Below, piece after piece: positions 17,559 to 25,842 of a stretch of 50,296 bases of DNA (positions are counted from its first letter, which is position 1; the number at the start of each line of letters is the position of its first letter). The notes below the pieces were generated by a model that did no database searches, was not told the DNA's origin, and was given only the letters and a program-made list of their open reading frames with translations. The stretch is from Paraburkholderia ribeironis (GTDB taxonomy: Bacteria; Pseudomonadota; Gammaproteobacteria; Burkholderiales; Burkholderiaceae): NCBI RefSeq assembly GCF_900019265.1, contig NZ_CYGX02000026.1, positions 1 through 50,296 of the forward strand. Reading direction: 5' to 3'. Made by a program: the position numbers and the translations under genes.

Positions 17559-18727
17559 GCTGTGCTCCTTTGATCGGTGACGAGATGTGTGCCTTCGAGC
17601 TTCACGACCGCCTCGATGGCATCCGCGCTGATGAGGGTCTGCTGTTTGAAGCGCATGGCGATCGCGTCGATCGCGGCGGGCGCAGGCGTGCCTTCGACCT
17701 GCAGGCTCAGACGGTCGCCACCATGCGCATTACGCGACACCACCAACCGGTATGCGCCGCTCAGACCCTCGACGCCGAGCAGCACGGCGCGCAACTCGGA
17801 CGGATAAATCTTCACGCCCTTGATCTTCAGCATCGAATCGGCGCGGCCGAACACCACGCGCGGCAGCGACACCGTGCGGCCGAACACTGGCTCGGTGTGG
17901 CGCAACACCGTAAGGTCGCCGGTGCGATAGCGCACGAGCGGCTGGAGTTCCTTCGTCAGATGCGTGAGCACGAGTTCGCCGCGCTCGCCGTGCGCGACCG
18001 GTTGCCCGCTGTCCGGATCGATCACTTCCGCGTAAAGCAATTCCTCGAACACGTGCACGCCCGTCCCGCCCGGGAAGGTTCGCGCCACCGGCAAACATTC
18101 GGACAACGAAAAACTGTCGATCAGCAGCGTGCCGGGCATTGCGTCGTGCACGCGCTGATATAACGCCTGATTGCCGGTAAACGCTTCGCCGCCCGCAAAA
18201 AACACGCGCGGCACCGGACAACCCGCTTCGATCAGCTTGAGCGCATGCGATGGATTACCCGCCAGCACCGTCACGCCGCAGCGCCGCGCAATGTCGGCGG
18301 CACGCTCCGTTTCGCCGGGACCGTGCGGAATGCACGCGACACCGCGCGCTTCCATCTGGCTCTGATAGAACAGCCCCGCGACGAACAGGTGATAGCCGAA
18401 CGTGACCATGCACACATCGCCGGGGCCGATGCCGCACGCGTCGAGATGTTGGCCGCACGCGGCTTCGATCGCGCGCAGGTCGGCGGCGCTGTTCAGGATC
18501 GGCACCAGCGCGGCGCCCATCGGCGTGAGGTGCACGCGGACCGGCGGCACGTGCGGCGCAAACGCGCCGTAGCCGGGGCGGCCCATCTCGGCGACCAGAT
18601 CGGCACGCGACATCAACGGTGTGCGCGCGGCAAACTCTTCGGTACTCATCACGTGAGAAGGCAAGCGTCCTGCGTAGAACGGATGCCGCCGCAGCCGCTC
18701 CAGTTGCGCGTTCAATCGATCGAGCAT
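17555..18727 (-). CDS. PaaK-like AMP-binding protein with degenerate ATP loop
   Basis: 390 aa, homologous to phenylacetate-CoA ligase (PaaK, about 430 aa). Conserved parts are VPRVFFAGGEAFTGNQALY, LIDSFSLSECLPVART, ELQPLVRYRTGDLTVL and GRADSMLKIKGVKIYPSELR. The glycine/threonine-rich ATP loop (SSGTTGKPT in PaaK) is replaced by VHLTPMGAALVP. The C-terminal catalytic Lys of the EGK motif is also absent (KLEGTHLVTDQR). Start is ATG 18727 with AGGAG eight bases upstream; a long upstream extension is shadow. It may bind but not adenylate its ligand, or use another mechanism. It is coupled by ATGA to the LplA-like gene. Confidence 0.78.
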   Translation of the reverse strand: MLDRLNAQLERLRRHPFYAGRLPSHVMSTEEFAARTPLMSRADLVAEMGRPGYGAFAPHVPPVRVHLTPMGAALVPILNSAADLRAIEAACGQHLDACGIGPGDVCMVTFGYHLFVAGLFYQSQMEARGVACIPHGPGETERAADIARRCGVTVLAGNPSHALKLIEAGCPVPRVFFAGGEAFTGNQALYQRVHDAMPGTLLIDSFSLSECLPVARTFPGGTGVHVFEELLYAEVIDPDSGQPVAHGERGELVLTHLTKELQPLVRYRTGDLTVLRHTEPVFGRTVSLPRVVFGRADSMLKIKGVKIYPSELRAVLLGVEGLSGAYRLVVSRNAHGGDRLSLQVEGTPAPAAIDAIAMRFKQQTLISADAIEAVVKLEGTHLVTDQRSTA

Positions 18728-18828
18728 GTCTGCTGCTCCTGTTCTGTTTCGATGGCTCTCGTATGACCCGGTGCATTGCGCATGTCGACGCGGAGGGCAC
18801 CGCATGCGCGGCCTATGGGCAGCCGCGC

Positions 18829-20025
18829 TCAGGCCCGCTCGAAGATCGCCGCAATACCTTGCCCGCCGCCGATGCACATCGTCTCCAGTCCATAACGCCC
18901 TTGACGGCGCTCCAATTCGTGCAGCAGCGTGGTCATGATCCGCACGCCGGTTGCGCCGATCGGGTGCCCGAGCGAAATGCCGGAGCCGTTCACGTTCAGC
19001 CGCGACTCGTCGTGCCAGCCCCAGCCCTTCAACACAGCCAGCACCTGGCAGGCGAACGCTTCGTTCAGTTCGACCAGATCGAGTTGCTCGAACGACAAAC
19101 CGGTTTTCTGGAGCAGCTTCTGCACGGCAGGCACGGGGCCGATGCCCATCGTCGCCGGCTCGCAACCAGCGGCGGCCCAGCCGACCAGATAGCCGATCGG
19201 CGTGAGACCCAACTCGGCAAGCTTGTCTTCGGCGACGATCAGACAGGCCGCCGCCGCATCGTTCTGCTGGCTCGCGTTGCCTGCCGTCACGGTGCCGTCC
19301 TTCATCAGCGGCCTCAATTTCGCGAGCGATTCCATCGTCGCGTCGGCACGCACGCCTTCGTCGCGCGTGAAGTTCAGCGCGTCGCCCTTGCGTTGCGGCA
19401 CCTGCACGGGCACGACTTCGCGGGAGAACTTGCCCGACTCCCACGCGGCCGCTGCGCGTTGATGACTGCGCAGCGCATACGCGTCCGCTGCTTCGCGCGT
19501 GATGCCGTACTGCTTCGCGAGATTCTCGGCCGTCTCGATCATTCCGGAGATGTAGCCAAAGCGCGCTTCAGGCTGCGAACGTTCACGGCCGCGCTCGAGC
19601 CGGTCATGCAGTTTCACCGAGCCCGCACGCGAACCCCAGCGCATATCGGTGCTGTAGTACTCGATGTTGCTCATGCTTTCGACACCGCCCGCGATCACCG
19701 CATCCGCGGCGCCGCTTTGCACCATCATCGCGGCTGTGACGATGGCCTGCAGTCCGCCACCGCAACGCCGGTCCAGCTGCATGCCGGGCACGTGCACCGG
19801 CAGTCCCGCTTCGAGCGCGGCCCAGCGGCCGACGCATGGCGTTTCGCTGTTCGCATACGACTGCGCGAACACCACGTCTTCGATACGTGCCGGATCGATG
19901 CCGCTCTGCGCCAGCGTCGCGCGAATCGCGGTGGCCGCGAGGGCTTCGACCGATACCGGTCGCAGGCTGCCACCGAAGGTGCCGACAGGAGTCCGAACCG
20001 GTGCGACGATCGCTGCTCGTTTCAT
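18829..20025 (-). CDS. Acetyl-CoA acetyltransferase (thiolase)
   Basis: A 398-aa thiolase that cleaves 3-oxoacyl-CoA with CoA, or condenses two acyl-CoAs. The nucleophilic Cys is in QLDRRCGGGLQAIVTAAMM, where most thiolases have CxSG, so the loop is slightly unusual. The other catalytic residues are in LVELNEAFACQVLAVL, GSGISLGHPIGATGVRI and MCIGGGQGIAAIFERA. The start is ATG 20025, with AAGGA nine bases upstream. The gene follows the CoA-transferase gene by 25 bases and supplies the thiolytic step of the operon. Confidence 0.92.
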   Translation of the reverse strand: MKRAAIVAPVRTPVGTFGGSLRPVSVEALAATAIRATLAQSGIDPARIEDVVFAQSYANSETPCVGRWAALEAGLPVHVPGMQLDRRCGGGLQAIVTAAMMVQSGAADAVIAGGVESMSNIEYYSTDMRWGSRAGSVKLHDRLERGRERSQPEARFGYISGMIETAENLAKQYGITREAADAYALRSHQRAAAAWESGKFSREVVPVQVPQRKGDALNFTRDEGVRADATMESLAKLRPLMKDGTVTAGNASQQNDAAAACLIVAEDKLAELGLTPIGYLVGWAAAGCEPATMGIGPVPAVQKLLQKTGLSFEQLDLVELNEAFACQVLAVLKGWGWHDESRLNVNGSGISLGHPIGATGVRIMTTLLHELERRQGRYGLETMCIGGGQGIAAIFERA

Positions 20026-20050
20026 GAGAATGTCCTTGTAAGTTGGGATG

Positions 20051-21340
20051 TTATGAGGAAGTCGCCTCACGCCGCGCGCTGCCGCCATGCGATGCGGCGG
20101 CGAGCGCGTCGCGCGCTTCGGGCGGTGCGATGTCGAGCATGCGCCGCACGCGCTGCGTTAGCGAAAGACCGCGCAGATCGGCCACGCCGTATTCGGTGAC
20201 CACCACGCCGACATCGCTGCGCGGCGTGCTGACCGGCCCCGATAGTTGCGCGACGATCCGGCTACCGTGCCGCGAGCGGGCGGGCAATGCGACGATCGGC
20301 AAGCCGCCGCGCGAACGGGCCGCGCCACGCAGAAAGTCGACGGCGCCGCCGACCGACCCGAGGTATTGGCCGCCGGCCACTTCGGCGTTGACCTGACCGG
20401 TGAGGTCCACTTCGATCGCCGAGTTGATCGCGACGAAGCGGTCGATCGCGGCCAGCACGCCGATATCGTGCGTATAGGCTGTCGAACGGAATTGCACGGC
20501 GCTGTTGCGATGCGCGAACCCATAGATCTTGCGGGTTCCCATCATCGTGCCCGCGATGCTCACGCCGCGATCGGCGCGCTTCTTCGCGTTCGTGATAACG
20601 CCGCGCGCCATCAGACTCGCGACCGCGTCGCCAATCGCGCCGCTATGAATGCCGAGATCCCGCCGGTCCGCGAGATGCGCGAGGATCGTCTCGGGCAATG
20701 CGCCGAGACCGAGTTGCAGCGTCGCGCCGTCTTCGATCAGCGTCGCCACGTGCCGCGCAATACGGGTTTCAATGTCGCCCGGCGTCGTGCGCGGCGTTTC
20801 GAGCGGCATGCGATCGGTGTGAATCAGCGCGTCGAAATCGGTCTTTCGTAGCGCGCGCTCGCCATAAGTCCACGGCGCCGCGTGATTCACTTCGGCGATC
20901 ACCACGCGCGCCGAATCGATCAGCGGCACCAGATATTCGTGCGCGATTGAAAGGCTGTAGTGGCCTTCGGCATCGGCCGGCGCGACTTGCAGCAACAGCA
21001 CGTCGACCTTGAATGGGCCGCTCGCCAACGTGCGGCCGAACGCGGAGTAATGCGCGGGCACGATGTCCAGATGACCCGCTGCGGCCAGCTGCCGATTCGT
21101 GCCCGAACCGCAATACGCGCTCAGATCGATCACGTCCGCGTGCCGCGGTTGCAAGGTCTGCGACCACGACGCGCCGACGAACACCCTGAAGCGCCCGCCG
21201 ATCGACGTCCGTTGCTCGACCAGCGCCTCGGTCAGCGTGCAGGGTTCGGCGCCGCCTTGCCCCCAGCAGACCGTGTCGCCGGGACGCACATAGCGTGCGA
21301 ATTCGAGCCGCGCGGGGTCGAGTTCGAGCGCAGCGCGCAT
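20051..21340 (-). CDS. Acetyl-CoA hydrolase/transferase family (class I CoA-transferase)
   Basis: A 429-aa protein of the acetyl-CoA hydrolase / 4-hydroxybutyrate CoA-transferase family. Conserved pieces are LQLGLGALPETILAHLADRR, LGIHSGAIGDAV, VDLTGQVNAEVAGGQYLGSV (carrying the catalytic-region Glu) and VVVTEYGVADLRGLSLTQR. It would move CoA from one acid to another, letting the operon activate a carboxylate without ATP. It starts two bases after the SDR stop codon. Substrates are not predictable from sequence. Confidence 0.85.
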   Translation of the reverse strand: MRAALELDPARLEFARYVRPGDTVCWGQGGAEPCTLTEALVEQRTSIGGRFRVFVGASWSQTLQPRHADVIDLSAYCGSGTNRQLAAAGHLDIVPAHYSAFGRTLASGPFKVDVLLLQVAPADAEGHYSLSIAHEYLVPLIDSARVVIAEVNHAAPWTYGERALRKTDFDALIHTDRMPLETPRTTPGDIETRIARHVATLIEDGATLQLGLGALPETILAHLADRRDLGIHSGAIGDAVASLMARGVITNAKKRADRGVSIAGTMMGTRKIYGFAHRNSAVQFRSTAYTHDIGVLAAIDRFVAINSAIEVDLTGQVNAEVAGGQYLGSVGGAVDFLRGAARSRGGLPIVALPARSRHGSRIVAQLSGPVSTPRSDVGVVVTEYGVADLRGLSLTQRVRRMLDIAPPEARDALAAASHGGSARREATSS

Positions 21341-21342
21341 GC

Positions 21343-22263
21343 TTACACCGGGTCCCAGCTGAACACGTCGGCGGACACGTCGAGCGAGTGGAACGCCGAG
21401 CGCAGTGCCGGCATCGCATGCTCGGCGATGCTCGCGGGCGTCCAGCCTTCGCCACGATGGACCGACCGTACCGGGCGCGGCTGGCTCATCACGAAGATTT
21501 CATTGTTACGCACCGCGAAAATCTGGCCATTCACTTCGCGTGCGGCATCGCTCGCGAGGTAGACCGCGAGCGGCGCGATCTTCGCGGGCGTCATCTGTTT
21601 GATCTTCGCAACGCGCGCTTCCTGCTCCGCCGAATCGACCTTGATCGAACTGATCATGCGGCTCCACGCGAACGGTGCGATACAGTTCGAACGTACTCCG
21701 AACTTTTGCAGGTCGAGCGCGATCGATTTGGACAGACCCGCAATGCCGAGCTTCGCCGCGCTGTAATTGGCCTGCGCGAGATTGCCGATCAATCCCGAGG
21801 TCGACGTCATATGCACGAATGCGCCGCCGCCCTGTTCCTTGAAATGCGCCGCTGCGGCGCGCGATACGTTGTATGTCCCGTACAGATGCACTTTGAGCAC
21901 CGCGTCCCACTCGTCGCTGCTCATCTTGTGGAAGAAGCGGTCGCGCAGAATGCCCGCGTTGTTGACCACGCAATCCACGCGGCCGAACACATCCAGCGCG
22001 TTTTGCACGATATGTTCGGCGCCTTGCGCGTCGGCGACGCTATCGGTGTTGCTCGTCGCGCGACCGCCGAACGCCGCGATTTCGTCGACCACGCTTTGCG
22101 CCGGACCCGCATTGCGGCCCTCGCCCTCGAGCGTCGCGCCGATGTCGTTGACCACCACCTGCGCGCCCTCACGCGCCATCAGCAGCGCGATATCGCGGCC
22201 GATTCCGCCGCCCGCGCCGGTTACGATCACCACCTTGCCTGCCATCATCTGCTGCGTCGTCAT
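21343..22263 (-). CDS. Short-chain dehydrogenase, 3-hydroxyacyl-CoA type
   Basis: A 306-aa SDR. NAD(P)-binding motif VIVTGAGGGIGRDIALLMA, NNAGILRD, catalytic Ser in TSTSGLIGN and YSAAK. The layout with a long NDIGATLEGEG segment and a C-terminal extension resembles the dehydrogenase domain of multifunctional enzyme 2, which oxidises (R)-3-hydroxyacyl-CoA. It is the first gene of the 14-kb operon. Start is ATG 22263 with GAGGAG upstream; the longer frame upstream runs through the promoter region and is rejected. Confidence 0.88.
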   Translation of the reverse strand: MTTQQMMAGKVVIVTGAGGGIGRDIALLMAREGAQVVVNDIGATLEGEGRNAGPAQSVVDEIAAFGGRATSNTDSVADAQGAEHIVQNALDVFGRVDCVVNNAGILRDRFFHKMSSDEWDAVLKVHLYGTYNVSRAAAAHFKEQGGGAFVHMTSTSGLIGNLAQANYSAAKLGIAGLSKSIALDLQKFGVRSNCIAPFAWSRMISSIKVDSAEQEARVAKIKQMTPAKIAPLAVYLASDAAREVNGQIFAVRNNEIFVMSQPRPVRSVHRGEGWTPASIAEHAMPALRSAFHSLDVSADVFSWDPV

Positions 22264-22380
22264 GCGTGTCGCTCCTCGCTGTCTCGTAATTGCACGGTTT
22301 CCGATCTGATCGTGAACCGATTTCGACGCAGCTTGACGCATCGCTCGCGCGAGGACAATTTGGATATGCCGAAACCCCAA

Positions 22381-22414
22381 TTCGGCTAGCATTAACCCGT
22401 AGTTCGCCTAATGT
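22381..22414. promoter_or_regulatory. Direct repeat in the lysR/SDR divergent promoter region
   Basis: TTCGGCTAGCAT (22381-22392) and TTCGCCTAATGT (22403-22414) share 8 of 12 bases. They lie 22 bases apart, two helical turns, in the 203-base gap between the divergent SDR operon and the lysR gene. This is the expected place for a LysR-family operator, but the identity is inferred from position and spacing only. Confidence 0.4.
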
Positions 22415-22466
22415 CGTAAAGCGGGCGACGGCGCAATAATGGCCTTGCCCTCCATCGGACTCCTCC

Positions 22467-23369
22467 ATGCATTTCGATCTCGTCGATCTCAAGCTCTTCA
22501 TTCACATTGCTGAAGCAAGCAGCCTGACCCGCGGCGCGGAACGGGCACACCTGTCGCTACCGGCGGCCAGCACGCGAATCAAGAATCTCGAGGAGCAGGT
22601 GGGCGTGAAGCTGCTGAGCCGCACGAGCCAGGGCGTCACGCTCACCGCGCCGGGCGAAACGCTGCTGCTGCATTCCCGGCGCGTGTTCCAGCAACTCGAG
22701 AAACTGACCGGCGATCTGCAGGAATACGCGGAAGGCGTGAAAGGCCACGTGCGCGTGTTCGCCAACACCACCGCGATGAGCGAGTTCCTGCCTGCGGTGC
22801 TGCGCACGTATCTCGTGAATCACCCGGACGTGTATGTGGACATGCACGAACGTCTGAGCCCGGATATCGTGAAGGCGGTGCAGGAAGGCACCGTCGATAT
22901 CGGCATCGTCGCGGGCAACGTGCGCACCGACGGGCTCGAAGTGATGCCTTACCGGCGCGATCGGCTGGTGCTGGCGACCGCGTTGAGCCATCCGCTCGCG
23001 CAACACAAGAAGATCGATTTCGGCGCGACGCTCGACTACGATTTCATCGGACCGCCCGAAGCGAGCGCGATCCATGGTTTCCTCAAGCGGGCATCGGCCG
23101 ACCTGCAGCGCGCGATGCGCTGGCGGATTCAGGTGAGCAACTTCGAAGCTGCGTGCCGGATGATCGAAGCGAACATCGGCATCGGCGTGTTGCCCGAGGG
23201 CACCGCGCGACGCCACGCGCAAACCATGGCGCTGCGCATCGTGCCGCTCACCGACGAATGGGCGGTGCGCAAGCTGCAGATCTGCGTCGCCGATCGCCAG
23301 GCGCTGCCGCTATTTGCGCGCAAGCTCGTCGACTTGCTGGTGGCCGACGGCATCGGCCGGCTCGAATAG
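22467..23369 (+). CDS. LysR-type transcriptional regulator
   Basis: A 300-aa LTTR. The N-terminal winged helix (DLKLFIHIAEASSLTRGAER, SLPAASTRIKNLEEQVGVKL) is followed by a linker helix and an effector domain ending at GIGVLPEGTARRH and FARKLVDLLVADG. It is transcribed away from the 13-gene operon, the usual arrangement for an LTTR controlling its neighbour in response to a pathway compound. The effector domain is clearly related to the lysR remnant at 8052-8234, so the two derive from paralogous genes. Confidence 0.92.
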   Translation: MHFDLVDLKLFIHIAEASSLTRGAERAHLSLPAASTRIKNLEEQVGVKLLSRTSQGVTLTAPGETLLLHSRRVFQQLEKLTGDLQEYAEGVKGHVRVFANTTAMSEFLPAVLRTYLVNHPDVYVDMHERLSPDIVKAVQEGTVDIGIVAGNVRTDGLEVMPYRRDRLVLATALSHPLAQHKKIDFGATLDYDFIGPPEASAIHGFLKRASADLQRAMRWRIQVSNFEAACRMIEANIGIGVLPEGTARRHAQTMALRIVPLTDEWAVRKLQICVADRQALPLFARKLVDLLVADGIGRLE

Positions 23370-23402
23370 CGTCGGCCATCGGCAACCTCGAGTTCAGCCT
23401 TT

Positions 23403-23472
23403 GCAGTTAGCGCTCCGCAGTTAGCGCTCCGCAGTTAACGCCCCGCAGTTAAAGCCCCGCAGTTAAAGCCCG
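23403..23472. repeat. Five tandem copies of a 14-bp repeat
   Basis: Units start at 23403, 23417, 23431, 23445 and 23459: GCAGTTAGCGCTCC twice, then GCAGTTAACGCCCC, GCAGTTAAAGCCCC and GCAGTTAAAGCCCG. The array fills the gap between the convergent lysR (stop 23369) and livF (stop 23477) genes. The first two units contain AGTTAGCGCT, a 10-mer also found in the palindromes at 32129 and 32174. Confidence 0.9.
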
Positions 23473-23476
23473 ATAC

Positions 23477-24178
23477 TCAGCGCGCGAAATACATATCGTG
23501 CAGCGTCTCCACGTCGACATCCGCCGCGCGTGCGGACAACGTGACCTTGCCGCCTTGCATCAGATACACCTGATCCGCCACCCGCAACGCCATATTGGTG
23601 TTCTGCTCGACGAGCACGATAGTGCGGCCTTCCGCCTTCAGACGCGCGAGAATCTCGAACACTTCCTGCACTACCACGGGCGCAAGTCCGAGCGATGGCT
23701 CGTCGATCAGCATCAATTGCGGCGACGACATCAGGCCGCGTCCGAGCGCCAGCATTTGCGCCTGCCCACCCGATAGCGTGCCGGCCGGCAACGCACGCCG
23801 CTCCTTCAGAAGCGGAAACAGCGCGAACACCTCTTCGAGCTGGTTCTTCGCCGCAGCGCGCCGCGCTTTCGGGAACGCGCCGAGCATCAGGTTCTCCTCG
23901 ATCGACATGTCGCGGAAAATCATCCGCCCTTCCGGCACCATCGCGATGCCGCGCTCCGGCAGGTCCCAGGTCGGCACGCCGGCGAGCGGCGCGCCGTCGT
24001 AGACGATCTGCCCGCGCTGTAGCGGCAGCAAACCCATGATCGCGCGCAGCAGTGTGGTCTTGCCCGCGCCGTTGGGTCCTACGATGGTGGTCACTTCTCC
24101 ACGCGCCACGTTCAGTGACACGTCCCACAGCACGTTGATCGCGCCGTAGCCGGCTCGCACTGCATTTATTTCAAGCAT
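23477..24178 (-). CDS. livF: Branched-chain-type ABC transporter ATPase LivF
   Basis: A 233-aa ABC ATPase of the LivF (HAAT) group. Walker [10 protein letters not shown] near residue 34, LSGGQ signature in GTLSGGQAQMLALGRGLM, Walker B LMLIDEPSLGLAP and the H-loop replaced by LVEQNTNMAL as usual in LivF. It powers import with LivG, LivM and LivH from the same operon and overlaps the livG stop by eight bases. It is the last gene of the 23.5-32.1 kb operon. The substrate is probably a carboxylate fed to the acyl-CoA ligase and dehydrogenase upstream, rather than leucine. Confidence 0.92.
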   Translation of the reverse strand: MLEINAVRAGYGAINVLWDVSLNVARGEVTTIVGPNGAGKTTLLRAIMGLLPLQRGQIVYDGAPLAGVPTWDLPERGIAMVPEGRMIFRDMSIEENLMLGAFPKARRAAAKNQLEEVFALFPLLKERRALPAGTLSGGQAQMLALGRGLMSSPQLMLIDEPSLGLAPVVVQEVFEILARLKAEGRTIVLVEQNTNMALRVADQVYLMQGGKVTLSARAADVDVETLHDMYFAR

Positions 24179-24899
24179 CGATCACTTCTCCGGTATAGCT
24201 CTTCACCACGGCCGGGTCGCGGAACACTTCGGCCGGCGGACCATCGGCGATCAACTGACCGAAGTTCAGCACACACACGCGCCGGCACAGATTCATCACG
24301 GTTTCGATGTCGTGCTCGATGATCAGGATGCCGACTTGATAGCGCTCATGCACGTCCATCAGCGTTTTCATGAAGCGGCGCTTGCTGGCGGTCTCGAGTC
24401 CGCCGAGTACTTCGTCGAGCAGCAGCAGTTTCGGCGCGGTCGCCAACGCCTTCGCGACTTCGAGTGCTTTCAGCTCGGTCAACGCGAGTTCGGTGGCCGC
24501 ATTGCGCTCGGCTTTAGCGCTCAGATCGAGAAACGCCAGAATCTCGTCGATGCGTGCGTGATCGACCTGTCCCGCGCCGAAGCGTTGCGCGACGAGCAGA
24601 TTCTCGCGCACCGTCAGCTCATGCATCGGCTGCGGCACCTGAAACGTGCGGCCGATGCCAAGACGCGCACGACGATGCAGCGAGGTCTTCAGCATGTCCT
24701 CGCCTTCGAAGCGGATCGACCCTTGCGTCGGCCGCACGAGTCCCGAGATCGCGTTGAACAGCGTGGTCTTGCCCGCGCCATTCGGGCCGACAAGTCCGAC
24801 CAGATCGTTCTTGCCGACTTCCATCGACACGTCGCTAACCGCCGTGATGCCGCCGAAGCGGATCGTGACGTTACGCAGTTGCAGTTCAGCTTGCGGCAT
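24171..24899 (-). CDS. livG: Branched-chain-type ABC transporter ATPase LivG
   Basis: A 242-aa ATPase with Walker [10 protein letters not shown] and Walker B LLLLDEVLGGLE, H-loop IIEHDIE. The signature region reads ELALTELKALEVAKALAT instead of the common [13 protein letters not shown], a divergent form seen in a subset of LivG proteins. ATG 24899 is preferred over the GTG two codons upstream because GAGG lies at the right distance. The 5' end overlaps livM by 14 bases. Confidence 0.88.
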   Translation of the reverse strand: MPQAELQLRNVTIRFGGITAVSDVSMEVGKNDLVGLVGPNGAGKTTLFNAISGLVRPTQGSIRFEGEDMLKTSLHRRARLGIGRTFQVPQPMHELTVRENLLVAQRFGAGQVDHARIDEILAFLDLSAKAERNAATELALTELKALEVAKALATAPKLLLLDEVLGGLETASKRRFMKTLMDVHERYQVGILIIEHDIETVMNLCRRVCVLNFGQLIADGPPAEVFRDPAVVKSYTGEVIDA

Positions 24900-25842
24900 A
24901 CGCACCTCGCCGTGTCTTTCTGAACGCCATTGCAGTGAGCCCGGCCGGACTGACGATGATCATCGTCACCAGCAGCATGCCGAGCACGATCTGATGCCCG
25001 GTGGGCAACAGGCTCTTCAGGACCAGTTGATCGACCAGATACACGACGACAGCACCGACCAGCGGCCCGACTATCGTGCGGTAGCCGCCGAAGATTGCCG
25101 CGATGATCGGCACCACCGCCCATGACGAGTTGAACGCGTAGTCGGGTTCGAGAAAGTTGATGTAGTGCGCGTTGAACGCGCCGACCAGTCCTGTCATCAA
25201 CGCCGAGAGCATCAGCATCGACAGCTTGAGCATCACGCTGTTCACGCCGACCACGCGCGTCGCGTCCTCCGATTCGTGCATCGCCCGCAACGCGAGGCCG
25301 ATATAGCTGCGCCGCAGAAAGTGATACGCGAGCGCAAAGACCAGCACGAGCGTGAGGATCACCAGATAGCCGCCGGTCTTCGAACCGAAATCGAAGCCCG
25401 CCATCGTCGGCAAGCTGGGGATGCTCGACAAGCCGCCCGAGCCGCCGGTGAGACCGGAAAACTGCGTCGCGAGAATGCGGAAGATCTGCGCATACGCGAG
25501 AATCGCCAGCGCGAAATACGGACCCTTGAGGCGCAGCGCGGGCAGCATCGCGAGCGACGCGATCACCGCGCCCGCCCCGCCCGCCAGCATCGCGGGGAAC
25601 ACCGGCCAGCCCGCCTTGAGCGTCAGCAATGCGGAGATATACGAGCCGACGCCGAAGAACGCGCTATGCCCGAAGCTCACCATCCCGCCGAGATTGCCGA
25701 GCAGCGCCCAGGCAAGCGCGACGCCGGCGATCGTCAGCGAGGCGACGGCGAGGCTCATCAAGTACAGATCGTGGCCGAACACGAGCGGCACGCCGACATA
25801 CAGCGCGATCACCAGCATGGCGAGCGTGAGAGTGCGAGTCAT
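24886..25842 (-). CDS. livM: Branched-chain-type ABC permease LivM
   Basis: A 318-aa very hydrophobic inner-membrane protein with about eight to ten predicted spanning segments. LivM hallmarks are GNLGGMVSFGHSAFFGVGSY, LRLKGPYFALAILAYAQI, the cytoplasmic loop SYIGLALRAMHESEDATRVV and a C-terminal GHQIVLGMLLVTMIIVSPAG. It pairs with LivH to form the channel. The start codon overlaps the livH stop (ATGA), with AGGAGAAGAGG just upstream. Confidence 0.92.
   Translation of the reverse strand: MTRTLTLAMLVIALYVGVPLVFGHDLYLMSLAVASLTIAGVALAWALLGNLGGMVSFGHSAFFGVGSYISALLTLKAGWPVFPAMLAGGAGAVIASLAMLPALRLKGPYFALAILAYAQIFRILATQFSGLTGGSGGLSSIPSLPTMAGFDFGSKTGGYLVILTLVLVFALAYHFLRRSYIGLALRAMHESEDATRVVGVNSVMLKLSMLMLSALMTGLVGAFNAHYINFLEPDYAFNSSWAVVPIIAAIFGGYRTIVGPLVGAVVVYLVDQLVLKSLLPTGHQIVLGMLLVTMIIVSPAGLTAMAFRKTRRGAYAAS

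Noticed and set aside
23403..23472. Regulatory iterons or a plasmid origin
   Set aside because: Five 14-bp units without a Rep gene, AT-rich stretch or DnaA boxes next to them; they lie between two convergent gene ends.
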